Of a DNA stretch of 64,000 nucleotides, positions 1 to 10,248 are shown one piece after another. Position numbers and translations under genes: made by a program. The notes under the pieces were generated by a model, which saw only the letters and a list, made by a program, of their open reading frames with translations, did not search any database and was not told the origin of the DNA. Position 1 is the stretch's first letter, and each line of letters opens with the position of its first letter. Origin of the DNA: Proteles cristata cristata. Taxonomy: Eukaryota > Chordata > Mammalia > Carnivora > Hyaenidae. The DNA lies in contig JAESUZ010000424.1 in assembly GCA_017311185.1 (NCBI GenBank), positions 310,001 to 374,000 on the forward strand, written 5' to 3'.

Positions 1-413
1 GCTCAGGTCAACGTGATTTCTCCAATATCCCAGTAATGCAAAGCCTGACCTCCTAAATGCCAAGGCTGTGCCTAACTGCTGTCTTGGTGCCCCAACTTAT
101 TTTGCTAACATTTGGTAATTAGAATGAGTTATTAGTAGTATCTTGGGTAGTTTGTCTAGTACTTAACTCCATTTAATATTAATATAGGATCCATAGGACT
201 TTAGCTTGGCTCAGAATAGGAGGTCTGTAAAATGCTTTTATCTGGATTCTAAAATATGGAATCCTTGGAGTGAGTAGAAAATGATAAGGTAGGTATATCC
301 TCGACATATATAGGAGTTTGTGCTGCAAGATAGTATAACATCTGAATTGCTCATGAGATTTTCCACATTGAAGGAAACGACCTGAAGAATTAGGCCTTAG
401 AAATAATTTGTAG
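1..413. other. Unique intergenic DNA, no feature seen
   Basis: AT-rich sequence with no open reading frame of note and no repeat I recognise. It leads directly into a degraded SINE. Confidence 0.5.
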
Positions 414-525
414 GGGCACCTGGCTAGTACAGTTGAGAGAACATTTGGCTCTTGATCTTGGGGTTATGAATTTGAGCCCCACATCAGGTATAGAGGTTAT
501 ACTTAAATAAATAAAACATTAAACA
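414..525 (+). mobile_element. Degraded CAN-SINE, short old type
   Basis: A tRNA-Lys-derived head ('ggggcacctggctagtacagtt') is followed by a B-box-like 'aatttgagccccacatcagg' and an aataaataaaac tail. The usual CT-rich segment between head and tail is missing and the CpG sites have decayed, so this is an older or internally deleted copy. The orientation is clear; the exact ends are not. Confidence 0.7.
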
Positions 526-1249
526 AAGAAAGAATTTGTAGATTTATGTAATAGTGATTTAAATGTAATAGATTTTTGCTGTATTGATTCTCAAGAATAA
601 TCTGCAAATCCAGAAACTTTCCTCATTTACAAGAACTTGTGTCCCACATCCTTAAATATATTCTTCCCCAAGTAGGGTGAAACCCAGGGAAAAGCCTTGA
701 GTGACACAAGACTTAGTGTCATTTTATGGATCAAGATAGATCTGTTCACTACAAAGAAAAAAGATTAGTTTATCTATGAGCTATGTTTTTGTCTGCATGC
801 CTATTTGCAAAGTTGATGTTGTACTTGATTAGCCAAGAGGACACACCTCATATGGAGGCTCTTCATCAATAAAAGAAAACTGCATTTCACAAATGTGTTA
901 ATTTGACAAGTTTATAGCTTTCATTGGTCAAATATTTTCATGTAGCAATAGCTCTGTTTGTAGAATAAAGTATCATTAAATTCCTTTTGACACTAGAAGT
1001 ACATGACACTACATATGTACGATAAATATTTTATATACTGCATTAACTTCCATATCTTTAGTGTATTATCTATTGATACTATAATATATGACTATAAATA
1101 TGCTTCATATATATATGGAGAGAGAAAGATTTGTTTACACACATATACAAGCAAGCAATTTTTATCTTGAGATCTGGCCATTAACATGTCAGTATTGGAA
1201 GAGAAATTCATACAGCATTGTGTGAAAAATATTTGGTCTTGCTCAATTC
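526..1249. other. AT-rich intergenic DNA
   Basis: There are no coding features and no firm repeat match. Short TA runs lie near 1081-1120, with a small purine stretch near 1118-1130. Confidence 0.45.
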
Positions 1250-1801
1250 AGACCCTCAACAGTCTGTTCGCCACACAGTGGACAGGAAGATTCTTTTGAA
1301 AGGTAAAGCATTTAGTTCTTGTCAATTCCCTGCTCAGAGTCTTCTGGTGGATTCCCACTACAGCTAAAATAAGATGCAAAATCCTCACCACAGCCTAGAG
1401 GACTCTTCTTGATTGGGCCTTGCTCCTCTTCCTTAATTCCTATCATTTTTGTTCATCCCACCTACATTGCCCTTTCACTATGTTTTAAAGATGACTAGCA
1501 CATGTCTGGCTCGGAGCTTTCCTCTTGATGCTTTCTCTGCCTGAAGCGTGCTTCCCTAAGACCCTCACATGGCTCGCTCCCTCATGTTATTCAGGTATCT
1601 CCTTAATGGCCTCCTCTTCAGGGAAGGCTCTGATCACCCACCTGAGACTGCCCCCTTATTCCTCTCTGGACCACTGTCTTGCTTTATTTTGCTTCATAAG
1701 AGTTAGCACAACTGACATTTTATAATACATCTGTTTTGTTTTGTTATGTTTTTTCCTCTGGCACATAGTTGAAATCCATTAAATGCTTGCTGAATGAATA
1801 A
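1250..1801 (+). mobile_element. L2 LINE 3' end
   Basis: The order of phrases follows the 3' part of mammalian L2: 'attcccactacagctaaaataagatgc', then 'ttgattgggcc', 'gctttctctgcctgaa', 'cccctcatgttattcaggt', 'cctcttcagggaaggc', and finally 'ctggcacatagttgaaatcc' and 'tgctgaatgaataaataa'. An open frame inside (1525-1725) is a piece of L2 and not a host gene. The match is by eye from knowledge of the L2 consensus; the 5' limit is approximate. Confidence 0.8.
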
Positions 1802-1879
1802 ATAAAAATCTTGGGATGGTGTTAGTAATAGGCTAATTTATTTGATTATTTAACTATTAACTGAATTATGATTACCACA

Positions 1880-2360
1880 ATAAATCTAGTATCCAACCTG
1901 ATAATTAGAACATTATCAGAAACTTTCATCTGCCTATTGGCCCCTTCCTCCCTTACAAACACTGTCTTCTCACCTGAGGTAATGGGTATCCTGAATTGTG
2001 TTATAGTTTCCTTCCTTTTGAAATATAGTTTTCCTATATATATGTGTATATCTAAAATTGCATATTGTTTAGAATATATTGTTTCATTTCACCTGAAATG
2101 AATTTCATTTTAAAAAAGTATTCTTAAATGGGAAAAAAGTATCATTCTACATACAATCTCTTGGACTTTCTTTTTCACTCAAATTTATATTGTTTAGATT
2201 CATCAATTTTATTCCATTATGATTTTCTTTTAACTTTATATTATTTTGATAGATGTCTGTGGTTCATTCATTTTCGCAGTCCTATAACAGTATTCCATTA
2301 TTTGAGTATATCAATTTATTTTCACATTGTTCTCTCATGAGTCTTTCTAGTACTATCTTA
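1880..2360 (-). mobile_element. Probable old L1/HAL1-type 3' fragment
   Basis: Read on the plus strand, the segment carries 'agattcatcaattttattcc', 'gtctgtggttcattcatttt' and 'cagtattccatta'. This resembles the complement of the 3' region of old L1/HAL1 copies. Divergence is high and the boundaries are guesses. The short open frames inside have no recognisable domain. Confidence 0.4.
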
Positions 2361-3255
2361 TTCTTCAACATTGAGGAGATTTGGCACAGTGCTTAAGCAG
2401 TTTTTACAAGGCCACAGAAAGTGAGGATCTGGGCTCAGACTCTCTATTAAGGGCCCTTTCCAATGCATAGAGCCATTGTTGGGGACATCTTGAGTGTGAT
2501 GTCTTATATTCATTCAGTTGCAATCAGTGTGTTCTGTCATCTTTTGCCTGTTTTCCTCTGAGGCTGCCTCTGGTTCTTAAGAGCTGGGCTTGCATCTGCT
2601 TTCTCACTTGTAGGCTCAGTTCTATTTAGGTTTACAAAGTAAATATGGTAGAAGAAAGAAGTATATTAATGACTTCGGCTGATGATATTTTAAATGAAGT
2701 CTTCTCAGGACCCAGTGGAAGAGTCTTTGTTGCCAGATAGATGTAGAATTTAGTGCTCTAGCCCCTGGTTTCAGCAGTGCTATTGCCAGCTTCCCTTTCT
2801 CCCATATTGGCCTGAATCCATGGTAATGGTTCTTTCTTTGAGTGCAGTACTGTTCTCCTGCCCAGGATTCTTTTTCTTTTTCTCTAGAAATAGTCCTCTC
2901 TTATGAAATGAAGCCCAATCTTACAGCCTTGCCTTAACCTTACCCATCTTGTTTCTAAAATTCTGGTGGACAAGACAATATTTCCCCAATATGACTGACA
3001 AGACCTGACAGTATCTGGATTTATTACTATGGATACTTGTTTGCTTGGTCAAAACTCCAGTGCAGATCATTCTTAGATTTATGACAGAAATCATTGTATT
3101 TACATACACAAAACTTTCATTTAAACTGTACATCAGCAATTTATCTATATAGCCAAAACTGATTTGCTGAATTTGTGGGGGGGAAAAAGGCTGAAATTAA
3201 AGGTGGGATTTGTGACCAAAGACCAAAGAAGCTATAACGTGTTCATGGCCCTATA
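2361..3255. other. Unique intergenic DNA
   Basis: No repeat or exon is recognised. A 72-codon minus-strand frame at 2921-3139 shows no motif and is treated as chance. Confidence 0.45.
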
Positions 3256-3259
3256 TAGT

Positions 3260-3720
3260 CACTTCTGGAAACATATGCTAGGAAGATAATTTTAAACATA
3301 GAAACATTTTATGCACAAAGATGTCCACAGCAGCATTACATAGCTACAGAAAGAAAGGTAATGAACAAAATTTCCATTAGGATAATATTTAAATTAGTTA
3401 AATTAAAATAACTATCATTTACATTAAAAGAATAGCATAAATCTTAAACCTTCTAGGCTAATTGAAAAATATTGGCATCACAATACTATAATGTTACATG
3501 AAAAATTAAAATCATATATAATCACATGTATAAAAAACAATCCCTTACCCCCACCAACTATGCTAGGAAGTGACTAGTGGAAGTGCTCCAAAATACTAAA
3601 AGTGGTAGAATAATAGCTGTCTTTTAGTTTTGTAAGTTTTCTGTATCATTCTTAGAAATATGTATCACTTTTATAGGGAGAGAAAATAACCAAACTAAAA
3701 TAAATCAAACACAACACCTT
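3260..3720 (+). mobile_element. Old L1M/HAL1-like 3' end
   Basis: Phrases such as 'atgcacaaagatgtccacagcagcatt', 'aaaggtaatgaacaaaa' and 'aaagtggtagaataatagctgtctttt' follow the 3' untranslated part of old mammalian L1/HAL1 elements. The family call is from memory of the consensus; the subfamily is not resolved. Confidence 0.5.
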
Positions 3721-3723
3721 GCC

Positions 3724-3816
3724 AATTATGAACACAAATAAAAGATACACAGTAGAGAGTGGAAAAAAAAGTAGCCTGAAAGAGCTTTAAACTGCACCCT
3801 TCCCTGCACAGATCTC
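3724..3816 (+). repeat. Copy A of a ~92-bp segment repeated inverted at 5964-6055
   Basis: The stretch beginning 'aattatgaacacaaataaaa' and ending 'ccctgcacagatctct' reappears as its reverse complement inside a SINE about 2.2 kb downstream. By eye most positions agree, with short differences in the middle. It may be part of an ancient repeat family or the source of the downstream copy. Confidence 0.7.
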
Positions 3817-4366
3817 TTACCCTGTTGAGATCAGAGGAGGTAAGCCCTTTCTAGCTGCCTGTGTAACAACTGCTTCAGAGATCAAAATCCAGTGAAGACA
3901 TAGACCCAAGACATAAAATAATTTACTTGATGGTGAAAATAGATTTTCAAATCAGACAAAATCAGAGGAATCAGTTAATGTGTGTAAGTATTTAGAACAA
4001 TATCTGGTACATTGTAAATATTGGGGGGAAAGGTGAGCTATCATTATTAGTGTCACTATTTAGTACATAGTATTGAAAATATTGATAAAATTTTAAACAT
4101 TAGATTTTATATAAAAATAATTTTCAGGTAGATTAGAAATTCAAATGCTAAAAAGAATAATCCATTGGCAAACTAAAAGAAAATTCAAGATAAAAAAAGT
4201 TTTTTCTCAGTGTAACACCAAAGGGAGAGCTAATTGGAGATTAGAAGAAAAATTACTCTAACTATTAGCAATGAATTTTTGTGTGTGGGGGAGTAGAAGT
4301 TAAGAGAAATAACATTCTGAGGTAAATATTTACAAAATATTTGTTTTATTCAGTTTCATAGTTTTT

Positions 4367-4579
4367 TTTATTTTTTAAATGTTTTATTTATTTCTAGGAG
4401 AGAGAGAGAGACAGCGTGAGCAGGGGAGGGTCAGAGAGAGAGTCACAGACTCTGAAATAGGCTCCAGGCTCTGAGCTGGCAGTCAGCACAGAGCCCAATG
4501 CAGGGCTCGAACCCACGAACCGCGAGATCGACCTGAGCGAAAGTCGGACGCTTAACCGACTAAGCCACCCAGGCGCCCC
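4367..4579 (-). mobile_element. Young CAN-SINE with TSD
   Basis: A complete feliform CAN-SINE in reverse: an A-rich tail (seen as T-rich), a GA/CT stretch, then the tRNA-Lys head ending 'ccacccaggcgcccc'. The target-site duplication 'cagtttcatagttttt' is exact at 4351-4366 and 4581-4596. Many CpGs survive in the head (ccgcgag, gcgaaagtcggacgc), and the pol III B box 'ggttcgagccc' is perfect on the minus strand, so the insertion is recent. It carries a 4-bp insertion in the 'gctgac..agctcagag' region that it shares with the SINE at 19887. Confidence 0.95.
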
Positions 4580-4599
4580 TCAGTTTCATAGTTTTTAAG

Positions 4600-4984
4600 A
4601 TGTGCTTATTTTCATTTTTTCTCATTACAAAAGAGTTAAATTTATTATGAAAAAGGCTCTCAAATCTATAAGAAAAGAAGCAGTTACTTCAATAAAGAAA
4701 ATAGGGCAAAGACACCCATGACATTAGCAACATGGCTGAATAAGTTGCCTCTCATGCGTAGCCTTCCCTCAACAGTAACAATTTGGCATCCATCCAAGGA
4801 CAAAAGTGTCAACCTAGGAACCTTGGGATCCAGGAAGGAGATTGTGAAATTCCAGTGTAGTCCAAGACTAAGGAGAGCTGTTTTTAGAAGGCAGGCTTGC
4901 AACCAGGCAGCTGACTCATTGACTGTGGTCTTGGCTACAGACACAGAAACAGCTCTGTATCCCTGAGGATTCAGTTACAACCCT
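4600..4984. other. Unassigned segment between SINE and old L1
   Basis: Overlapping frames on both strands (4684-4966) show no domain. The segment may be a further piece of old retroelement, but I do not recognise it. Confidence 0.35.
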
Positions 4985-5290
4985 GTTTGTCTTTGAGTCT
5001 AAAGTAGATACACAAAAGATAAAGAGAAAGGAATTAAAGTATGCTACTACAAAAATAAATCACAAAACAAGATGATAAGAACAGAAGAAAGGACAAAAAA
5101 AATTAAAAAAAATTAGAAACCAATGAATGCAATGACAATAGTAAGTGCTTACCTATTGACAATTGCTTTAAATGTAAACGGACAAAATTCTCTAATCAAA
5201 AGACACAGTAACTTAATGTATAAGAAAGCAAGATGTAACAATATGTTGTTTACAAAAGACTGACTCTAGGTTAGGGAAACATATAGGTTG

Positions 5291-5505
5291 GGGCACTGGG
5301 TAGCCCAGTCAGTTAAGCAACTGACTTCAGCTCAGGTCGTTATCTCACAGTTTGTAAGTTTGACCCCCAACTGGGCTCTGGGATAACAATTCAGAGCCTG
5401 GAGCCTGCTTCAAATTCTGTATATCCCTCTCTCTCTGCCCCTCCCCCACTTGTGCTCTATCTCTCTTTCAAAAATAAATAAACATTAAAAAAATCAATAA
5501 AAAAA
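5291..5505 (+). mobile_element. CAN-SINE with 16-bp TSD
   Basis: The element has a head ('ggcactgggtagcccagtcagtt'), the middle 'cagagcctggagcctgct', a CT run and an aaataaataaacatt tail. The duplication 'ggaaacatataggttg' is exact at 5275-5290 and 5506-5521. It interrupts the old L1 ORF2. CpG decay is moderate. Confidence 0.93.
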
Positions 5506-5929
5506 GGAAACATATAGGTTGAAAGTGAAGGATAGGGAAAGATATTTCATGCAAATGGTAATCAAGAGAGTAGGAGTGGTTATATGTATATCAGATAAAA
5601 TAGACTTTTAGTCAAAATTAGCACAAGAAACTAGGAAGGTCACTGTACAGTGATAAAAGGGTCAATTCATCTAAACGATATAATAATTATAAATATATAT
5701 GCACCCAACATTGGAGCAGGCAAACACTCAAAGCAAATATTAACAGAACTGAAGGGGAAAATAAACAGCAATAAAATAATAGTTGGGAACTTCAGTACTT
5801 CATTTAAACATTGGACAGATGATCCAGACAGAAAATTCATAGAAACAGCAGACTTGAATAACACCATAAACCAAATGGACCTAACATATACAGAATATCC
5901 CATCCAATAGCAGCAGAATACACATTTTT

Positions 5930-6220
5930 TACAATATTTTAATTTTTAATTTTAGAGAGAGAGAGAGATCAGTGCAGGGAAGGATGAAGTTTAAAGCTCT
6001 TTAAGGCTCCTATTTTTCACACTCTACTGTGTATCTTTTATTTATGTTCATAATTTTACACATGCACATAAATGCAGAAGGGATAGAGGGGAAGAGAGAG
6101 AAAGAGAGGGAGAGAGTATCTCATGTAGTCTTCCTGCTCAGTGTGGAGACTGACTGGGAATGTGACCCAAGCCAAAATCAAGAGTCAACCACTAAGCTGA
6201 CTGAGCCACTCAGGTGCCCC
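5930..6220 (-). mobile_element. CAN-SINE carrying an extra internal segment
   Basis: The minus-strand SINE head ends at 'actgagccactcaggtgcccc'. Its body and purine stretch lie at about 6080-6220 and its tail at 5930-5965. Between the two purine-rich runs lies about 110 bp of non-SINE sequence, 92 bp of which matches 3724-3816 in inverted order. Flanks 'agaatacacat' (5915-) and 'ggaatacatat' (6222-) form an imperfect TSD in the old L1. Confidence 0.75.
5964..6055 (-). repeat. Copy B of the ~92-bp segment, inside a SINE
   Basis: The reverse complement begins 'aattatgaacataaataaaa' and ends 'ccctgcactgatctct', matching 3724-3816. The match stops exactly where SINE CT repeats begin on one side. 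Confidence 0.75.
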
Positions 6221-6480
6221 TGGAATACATATTCTTCTTAAGCACACATACATGAAATAGTCTCTAAGATAGATCATAAGTTGGGCCCTAAAGCAAACCT
6301 TAACGAATTTAAGAAGACTGACATAATATATGGTAAATTTGCTGACCATGATGGTATAAAACTAGAAATCAATAACAGAAGGAAAACTGAAAAAAATCAC
6401 AGTAGAAAAACATAGGTGGGAATTCAATTGGTCACTCCCAAACAACCAATGAGTCAAAGAAGAAATCAAAAGGGAAATCA

Positions 6481-6494
6481 GAAAGTATCTTGAG
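6481..6494 (+). repeat. Left TSD of the young L1
   Basis: 'gaaagtatcttgag' here corresponds to 'gaaagcatcttgag' at 15250-15263 (one mismatch). The two copies flank the 8.75-kb L1 and join cleanly in the interrupted old L1. Confidence 0.92.
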
Positions 6495-6502
6495 GGGAGG
6501 GG

Positions 6503-6513
6503 CAAGATGGCGG
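6503..6513 (+). promoter_or_regulatory. YY1-like site at the L1 start, unit A
   Basis: 'caagatggcgg' matches the YY1 core (AAGATGGCGG) and lies within about 20 nt of the 5' end, as in other mammalian L1s where YY1 positions transcription starts. Function here is inferred. Confidence 0.6.
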
Positions 6514-7499
6514 AGAAGTAAGGAGCTCAGTACTTGCACTCGCACCCATACATCACACAGAAAAGATCTGAAGCCATTGGAAACCTTACAAAACCTGAGA
6601 GACTGGGAGAAAAAGGACGCAGAATCCACTGAGAAAGCCTTCTAATGTGAGTGCGAACCGGGGAAGGTAAAATCGGGCCGAGATCGGAGACTCCAGGGTC
6701 GGAGGCGATCCCCCTCTACCCTCTACGGGGAGTTAGAGGGGAAAAAGAGAGAGTCTGAAACAGAAAAACCGCCACTCCGGGGGGAAAAAAACCTCCACTC
6801 GGTGCATAGAAAGACCGTACTTGCCAAATACCTGCACACCAGGTCCCCTCAGGCCAACTGGTCCCGGGAGGGGAGGGGTCTGAGCACACAAACTGCTTCT
6901 TTGTACTGGCTCCCGGCGGCTGGACATCAGAGTGGCGGCGCGCCTGCCGCCATTGTAGCTCCCGGGTGGCTGGGGCCCCTGAAAGAGCCGCGCGACACCG
7001 GGCGTCCCCGCTCCTGGCTGGATGGAACTCCAGAGGGAAGGCAAAGAGCTAAAAACTGGGAAATTTGCCTGTGAGTTCGTGTTTCGGGTGAGGAGCATAG
7101 AGGGACCTGATTTTCCTCACTCCAGCGGGCTCGGCACACCCAGCAGGCAAGCCCCCGTCCATGCTCCCGGCCCGACCCAGGGAAGGAAGCAGCGTTTCTG
7201 ACTTCGCCCCCAGAGCTCGGCAGGGGCCTGGACTTGCCCCGAGGGGGTTGCCTGGGAAGCTGTGTCTAAGGCAGTTTCAGCGGGGCATGCGGACTGGGAT
7301 TTGGAGACTGGTACTGGCCTGAGTTGAAGAGTGCAACCAACTTTGGCTGCGCCCCCGGTATGGGGAGTTTACACGCTCAAAAAAGCGAGGTGCAGTGCTT
7401 GGTTCAAGAAGGGATTGGAGCACCATCATTCTCCTCCCCACAACCGCCAAGGCAGAGCTCCCGCCTGAGGCATTGGATCACGTCACGCCCATCCCTGCT

Positions 7500-7560
7500 T
7501 GAGAGGTGCCCTCCCCCCCCTTTTTTCTTCTTCTTTCTCTTTTCGCTCTTTTTTCCCTAG
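7500..7560 (+). repeat. Pyrimidine tract, unit A
   Basis: A C- then T-rich stretch with no coding meaning. The matching tract in unit B is roughly twice as long. Confidence 0.8.
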
Positions 7561-8345
7561 AACACTGCCCTGATTAACTCTGGTCGCTGGCTTGCTTAAA
7601 CAATCACAACGAGTCCATTCTGTAAATATAAATTCTACACCTACCGACATTTTCAGCTAGTTCTCTCAGGAGTACTTAAACTCTATAGTTCCTCTGGATA
7701 ATTCCAGCATCCTTCTCTCACCTATCCAACCATATTCTACCCTTTACCTCTTTGAAAAAAACTTCTTATCCCTTCTGCCTGTTCATTCTATTTCCAATTT
7801 TGCTTGATCCCGCCCTGTCTTCTCTCTCTCTATGCTCTTCAACTAGCACTGAATACACACGAGTATTTACTGTAGCTGGGAAATCCAGGTATATGCTTTA
7901 AACCGTCCTTTGTCCATCGGTTTTCTTCTTTTTTCCTTTTCCCTTTTTTGACCCTTTTATGTATTTTATACTCCCTATTATTTGCCCTCCCTCCTCCGTC
8001 TTTTCTCTTAACTTTTTTGTTTTCCATCTCACTTTGCATGTTAGTTGAATTAGCCTGTGCGTTTGTGTGCTCCTGCTCCCTGTGTGTTTGTCTGTCTGTT
8101 TTCTTTACCAGGGCTACCTCAAGAAACAAGCTAGAGTACACAAGGTGGAGAGTCCCATATATCACTACAAATAGGAAAATAAAATAATCAATGTCCCAAC
8201 AAGTGAGACCAAGAGATACCATTCAAAAAACACTCTCTGAAAGGTTAGGCCCTAGAAAGTCAAAGAGTCTTCTTGGATATAGCAGCACTCATAGATACAG
8301 AGAGCATAACAGGTCTTTTAAACCAACAAGAGCTGGGAGACAGGG

Positions 8346-8356
8346 CAAGATGGCTG
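8346..8356 (+). promoter_or_regulatory. Weakened YY1-like site, unit B
   Basis: 'caagatggctg' aligns with the YY1-like site of unit A but differs at the second-to-last base, giving a poorer fit to the core. Confidence 0.45.
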
Positions 8357-9337
8357 AGAAATAAGGAGCTCCGTACTTGCACTCGCGCCCATACATCACA
8401 CAGAAAAGATCTGAAGCCATTGGAAACCTTACAAAACCTGAGAGACTGGAAGAAAAAGGACACAGAATCCACTGAGAAAGCCTTCTAACGTGAGTGCGAA
8501 CCGGGGAAGATAAAATCGGGCCGGGATCGGAGACTCCAGGGTGGGAGGCGATCCCCCTCTACCCTCTACGGGGAGTGAGAGGAGAAAAGGAGAGAGTCCA
8601 AAACAGAAAAACCTCCGCTCGGTGCATAGAAAAACCATACTTGCCAAATACATGCACACCAGGTCCCCTCGTGCCAACTGGTCCTGGGGGAGGCTGAGCA
8701 CACAAACTGCTTCTTTGTGCCACACCTGGAGGTTGGATTTCAGAGCAGTGGCGCGCCTGCCGCCATTGTAGCTCCAGGGCGGCTGGGACCCCTGAAAGAG
8801 CGGCGCTGACACCGGGCGTCCGCGCTCCTGGCTGGCTGGATCTCGAGAGGGAAAGCAAAGAGCTAAAAACTGGGAAATTTGCCTGTGAGTTCGTGTTTTG
8901 GATGACCAGCCACAGAGAGACCCGGTTTTCCTCACTCCAGCGGGCTCGGGCTACGCAGATCCGGCAGGCAAGCCCCCGCGCATGCTCGCCAGCCTGACCC
9001 AGAGAAGGAAGCAGCGATTCTGACTCCGCCCCCAGAGCTCAGCAGGGAGCCTTCAAAGGCCCCAGGGGGTTGCCTGGGAAGCTGTGTCTAAGGCAATTTC
9101 AGCCGGGCACGTGGACTGGGATTTGGAGATTGGAACTGGCCCGGGTTGAAGAGTGCAACCAACTTCGGCTGCGTCCCCGGAACGGGGAGTTGATACGCCA
9201 AAAAAAAGCGAGCTGCAACGCGGGGTTCAAGAGGGGACTGGAACACCCTCACTCTCCTCCCCACAACCGCCAAGGCAGAAACCCCGCCTGAGGCATTGGA
9301 TCACGCCACGCCCATCCCTGCCTGAGAGGTGCCCTCC

Positions 9338-9460
9338 TCCCTTTTTTTTTTCTCTCTTTCTTTTTTCCTTTTTTTTTGTTTTTTTCCTTTTTTTTCTTCT
9401 TTCTATTTTTCCCTTGCTTTTTTTCTTCTTCTTTCTCTTTTCTCGCTTTTTTCCCCAAAA
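9338..9460 (+). repeat. Expanded pyrimidine tract, unit B
   Basis: Long runs of T with interspersed C/CT. The corresponding unit A tract is much shorter, so the two units have diverged by slippage here. Lysine/arginine-rich minus-strand frames over it are artefacts. Confidence 0.85.
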
Positions 9461-10248
9461 CACTGACCTGATTAACTCTGGTCGCCAGCTTGCTTAAACA
9501 ATCACAGCAAGTCCATTTTGTAAATGTAAATTCTACGCCTACCGACATTTTCAGCTATTTCTCTCAGGAGTAATTAGACTATATAGTTTCTCTGGATAAT
9601 TCCATCATCCTTCTCTCATCTATCCAACCATATTCTACCCTTTACCTCTTTGAAAAAAGTTTCTTATCCCTTCTGCCTGTTCATTCTATTTCCAATTCTG
9701 CCTTGACTCGCCCTGCCTTCTCTCTTTTTCTCTACGCTCTTCAACCAGCACTGCATACACACGGCTATTTAGCTGGGAAATCCAGGTATATGCTTTAAAC
9801 CGTTCTGTGTCCATCGGTTTTCTTCTTTTTTCCTTTTTTTCCCCTTTTTGACCCTTTTATGTATTTTATGCTCCCTATTATTCGCCCTTCCTCCTCCGTC
9901 TTTTCTCTTAACTTTTTTGTTTTCCCTCTCGCTTTGCATGTTAGTTGAATTAGCCTGTGCATATGTGTGCTCCTGCTCCCTGTGTGTTTGTCTGTCTGTT
10001 TTCTTTTCCAGGGCTACCTCAAGAAACAAGCTAGAGTACACAAGGTGAAGAGTCCCAAATATCACTACGAATGGAAAATAAAATAACTAAGGTCCCAACA
10101 AGAGAGACCGAGGGATACCATTCAAAAAACAATCTCTGAAAGGATAGGCCCTGGAAAGTCAAAGAGTCTTCTTGGATATAGCAGTGCTCATAGAAACAGA
10201 GAGCATAACAGGTCTTTAAAACCAACAAGAGCCAGAAAGCTAACTAAA

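Larger units (their letters stand above)
4985..6494 (+). mobile_element. Old L1M, 5' part of the host copy (ORF1/ORF2 junction and endonuclease)
   Basis: An ORF2 endonuclease-type sequence is visible despite decay: 'attgctttaaatgtaaacgg' (LNVNG-like) near 5163, then a readable frame at 5650-5910 encoding a NIYAPN-like segment and an altered GDFNT motif (GNFST). After a SINE, the frame resumes at 6221 with a DH-like segment and 'tggtataaaactagaaatcaat'. The element is broken by SINEs at 5291-5505 and 5930-6220 and then by the 8.75-kb young L1 at 6495. It continues at 15250. There is no intact coding capacity. Confidence 0.85.
6495..8335 (+). promoter_or_regulatory. L1 5'UTR unit A (outer promoter copy)
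   Basis: A GC- and CpG-rich leader (about 6640-7240), then a T/C tract near 7510-7560, then a T-rich part. It ends 'ggtcttttaaaccaacaagagc' near 8333, which in unit B lies 16 bp before the ORF1 start. No ORF1 follows here; unit B begins instead. In mammalian L1 the 5'UTR holds an internal pol II promoter, so this copy is the expected transcription start. Frames predicted in it on either strand are not taken as genes. Confidence 0.85.
8336..10248 (+). promoter_or_regulatory. L1 5'UTR unit B (inner promoter copy, next to ORF1)
   Basis: This unit repeats unit A at an offset of 1843 bp at its start and 1899 bp at its end. The growth comes mainly from a longer pyrimidine tract (9338-9460). It opens 'gggagacagggcaagatggctgag', resembling the true L1 start, then a CpG-rich leader (8480-9240) and the same T-rich part. 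It ends at the ORF1 ATG (10249). Confidence 0.85.

Noticed and set aside
1525..1725. 66-codon plus-strand frame starting MMLSLPEACFP
   Set aside because: It lies wholly inside an L2 3' end.
4684..4966. Overlapping frames on both strands that might be a small gene
   Set aside because: Neither shows a motif, and the segment sits between a SINE and L1 debris.
9227..9548. Lys/Arg-rich minus-strand frames of about 78-99 codons
   Set aside because: They are translations of the L1 5'UTR pyrimidine tract, with no domain and strong composition bias.
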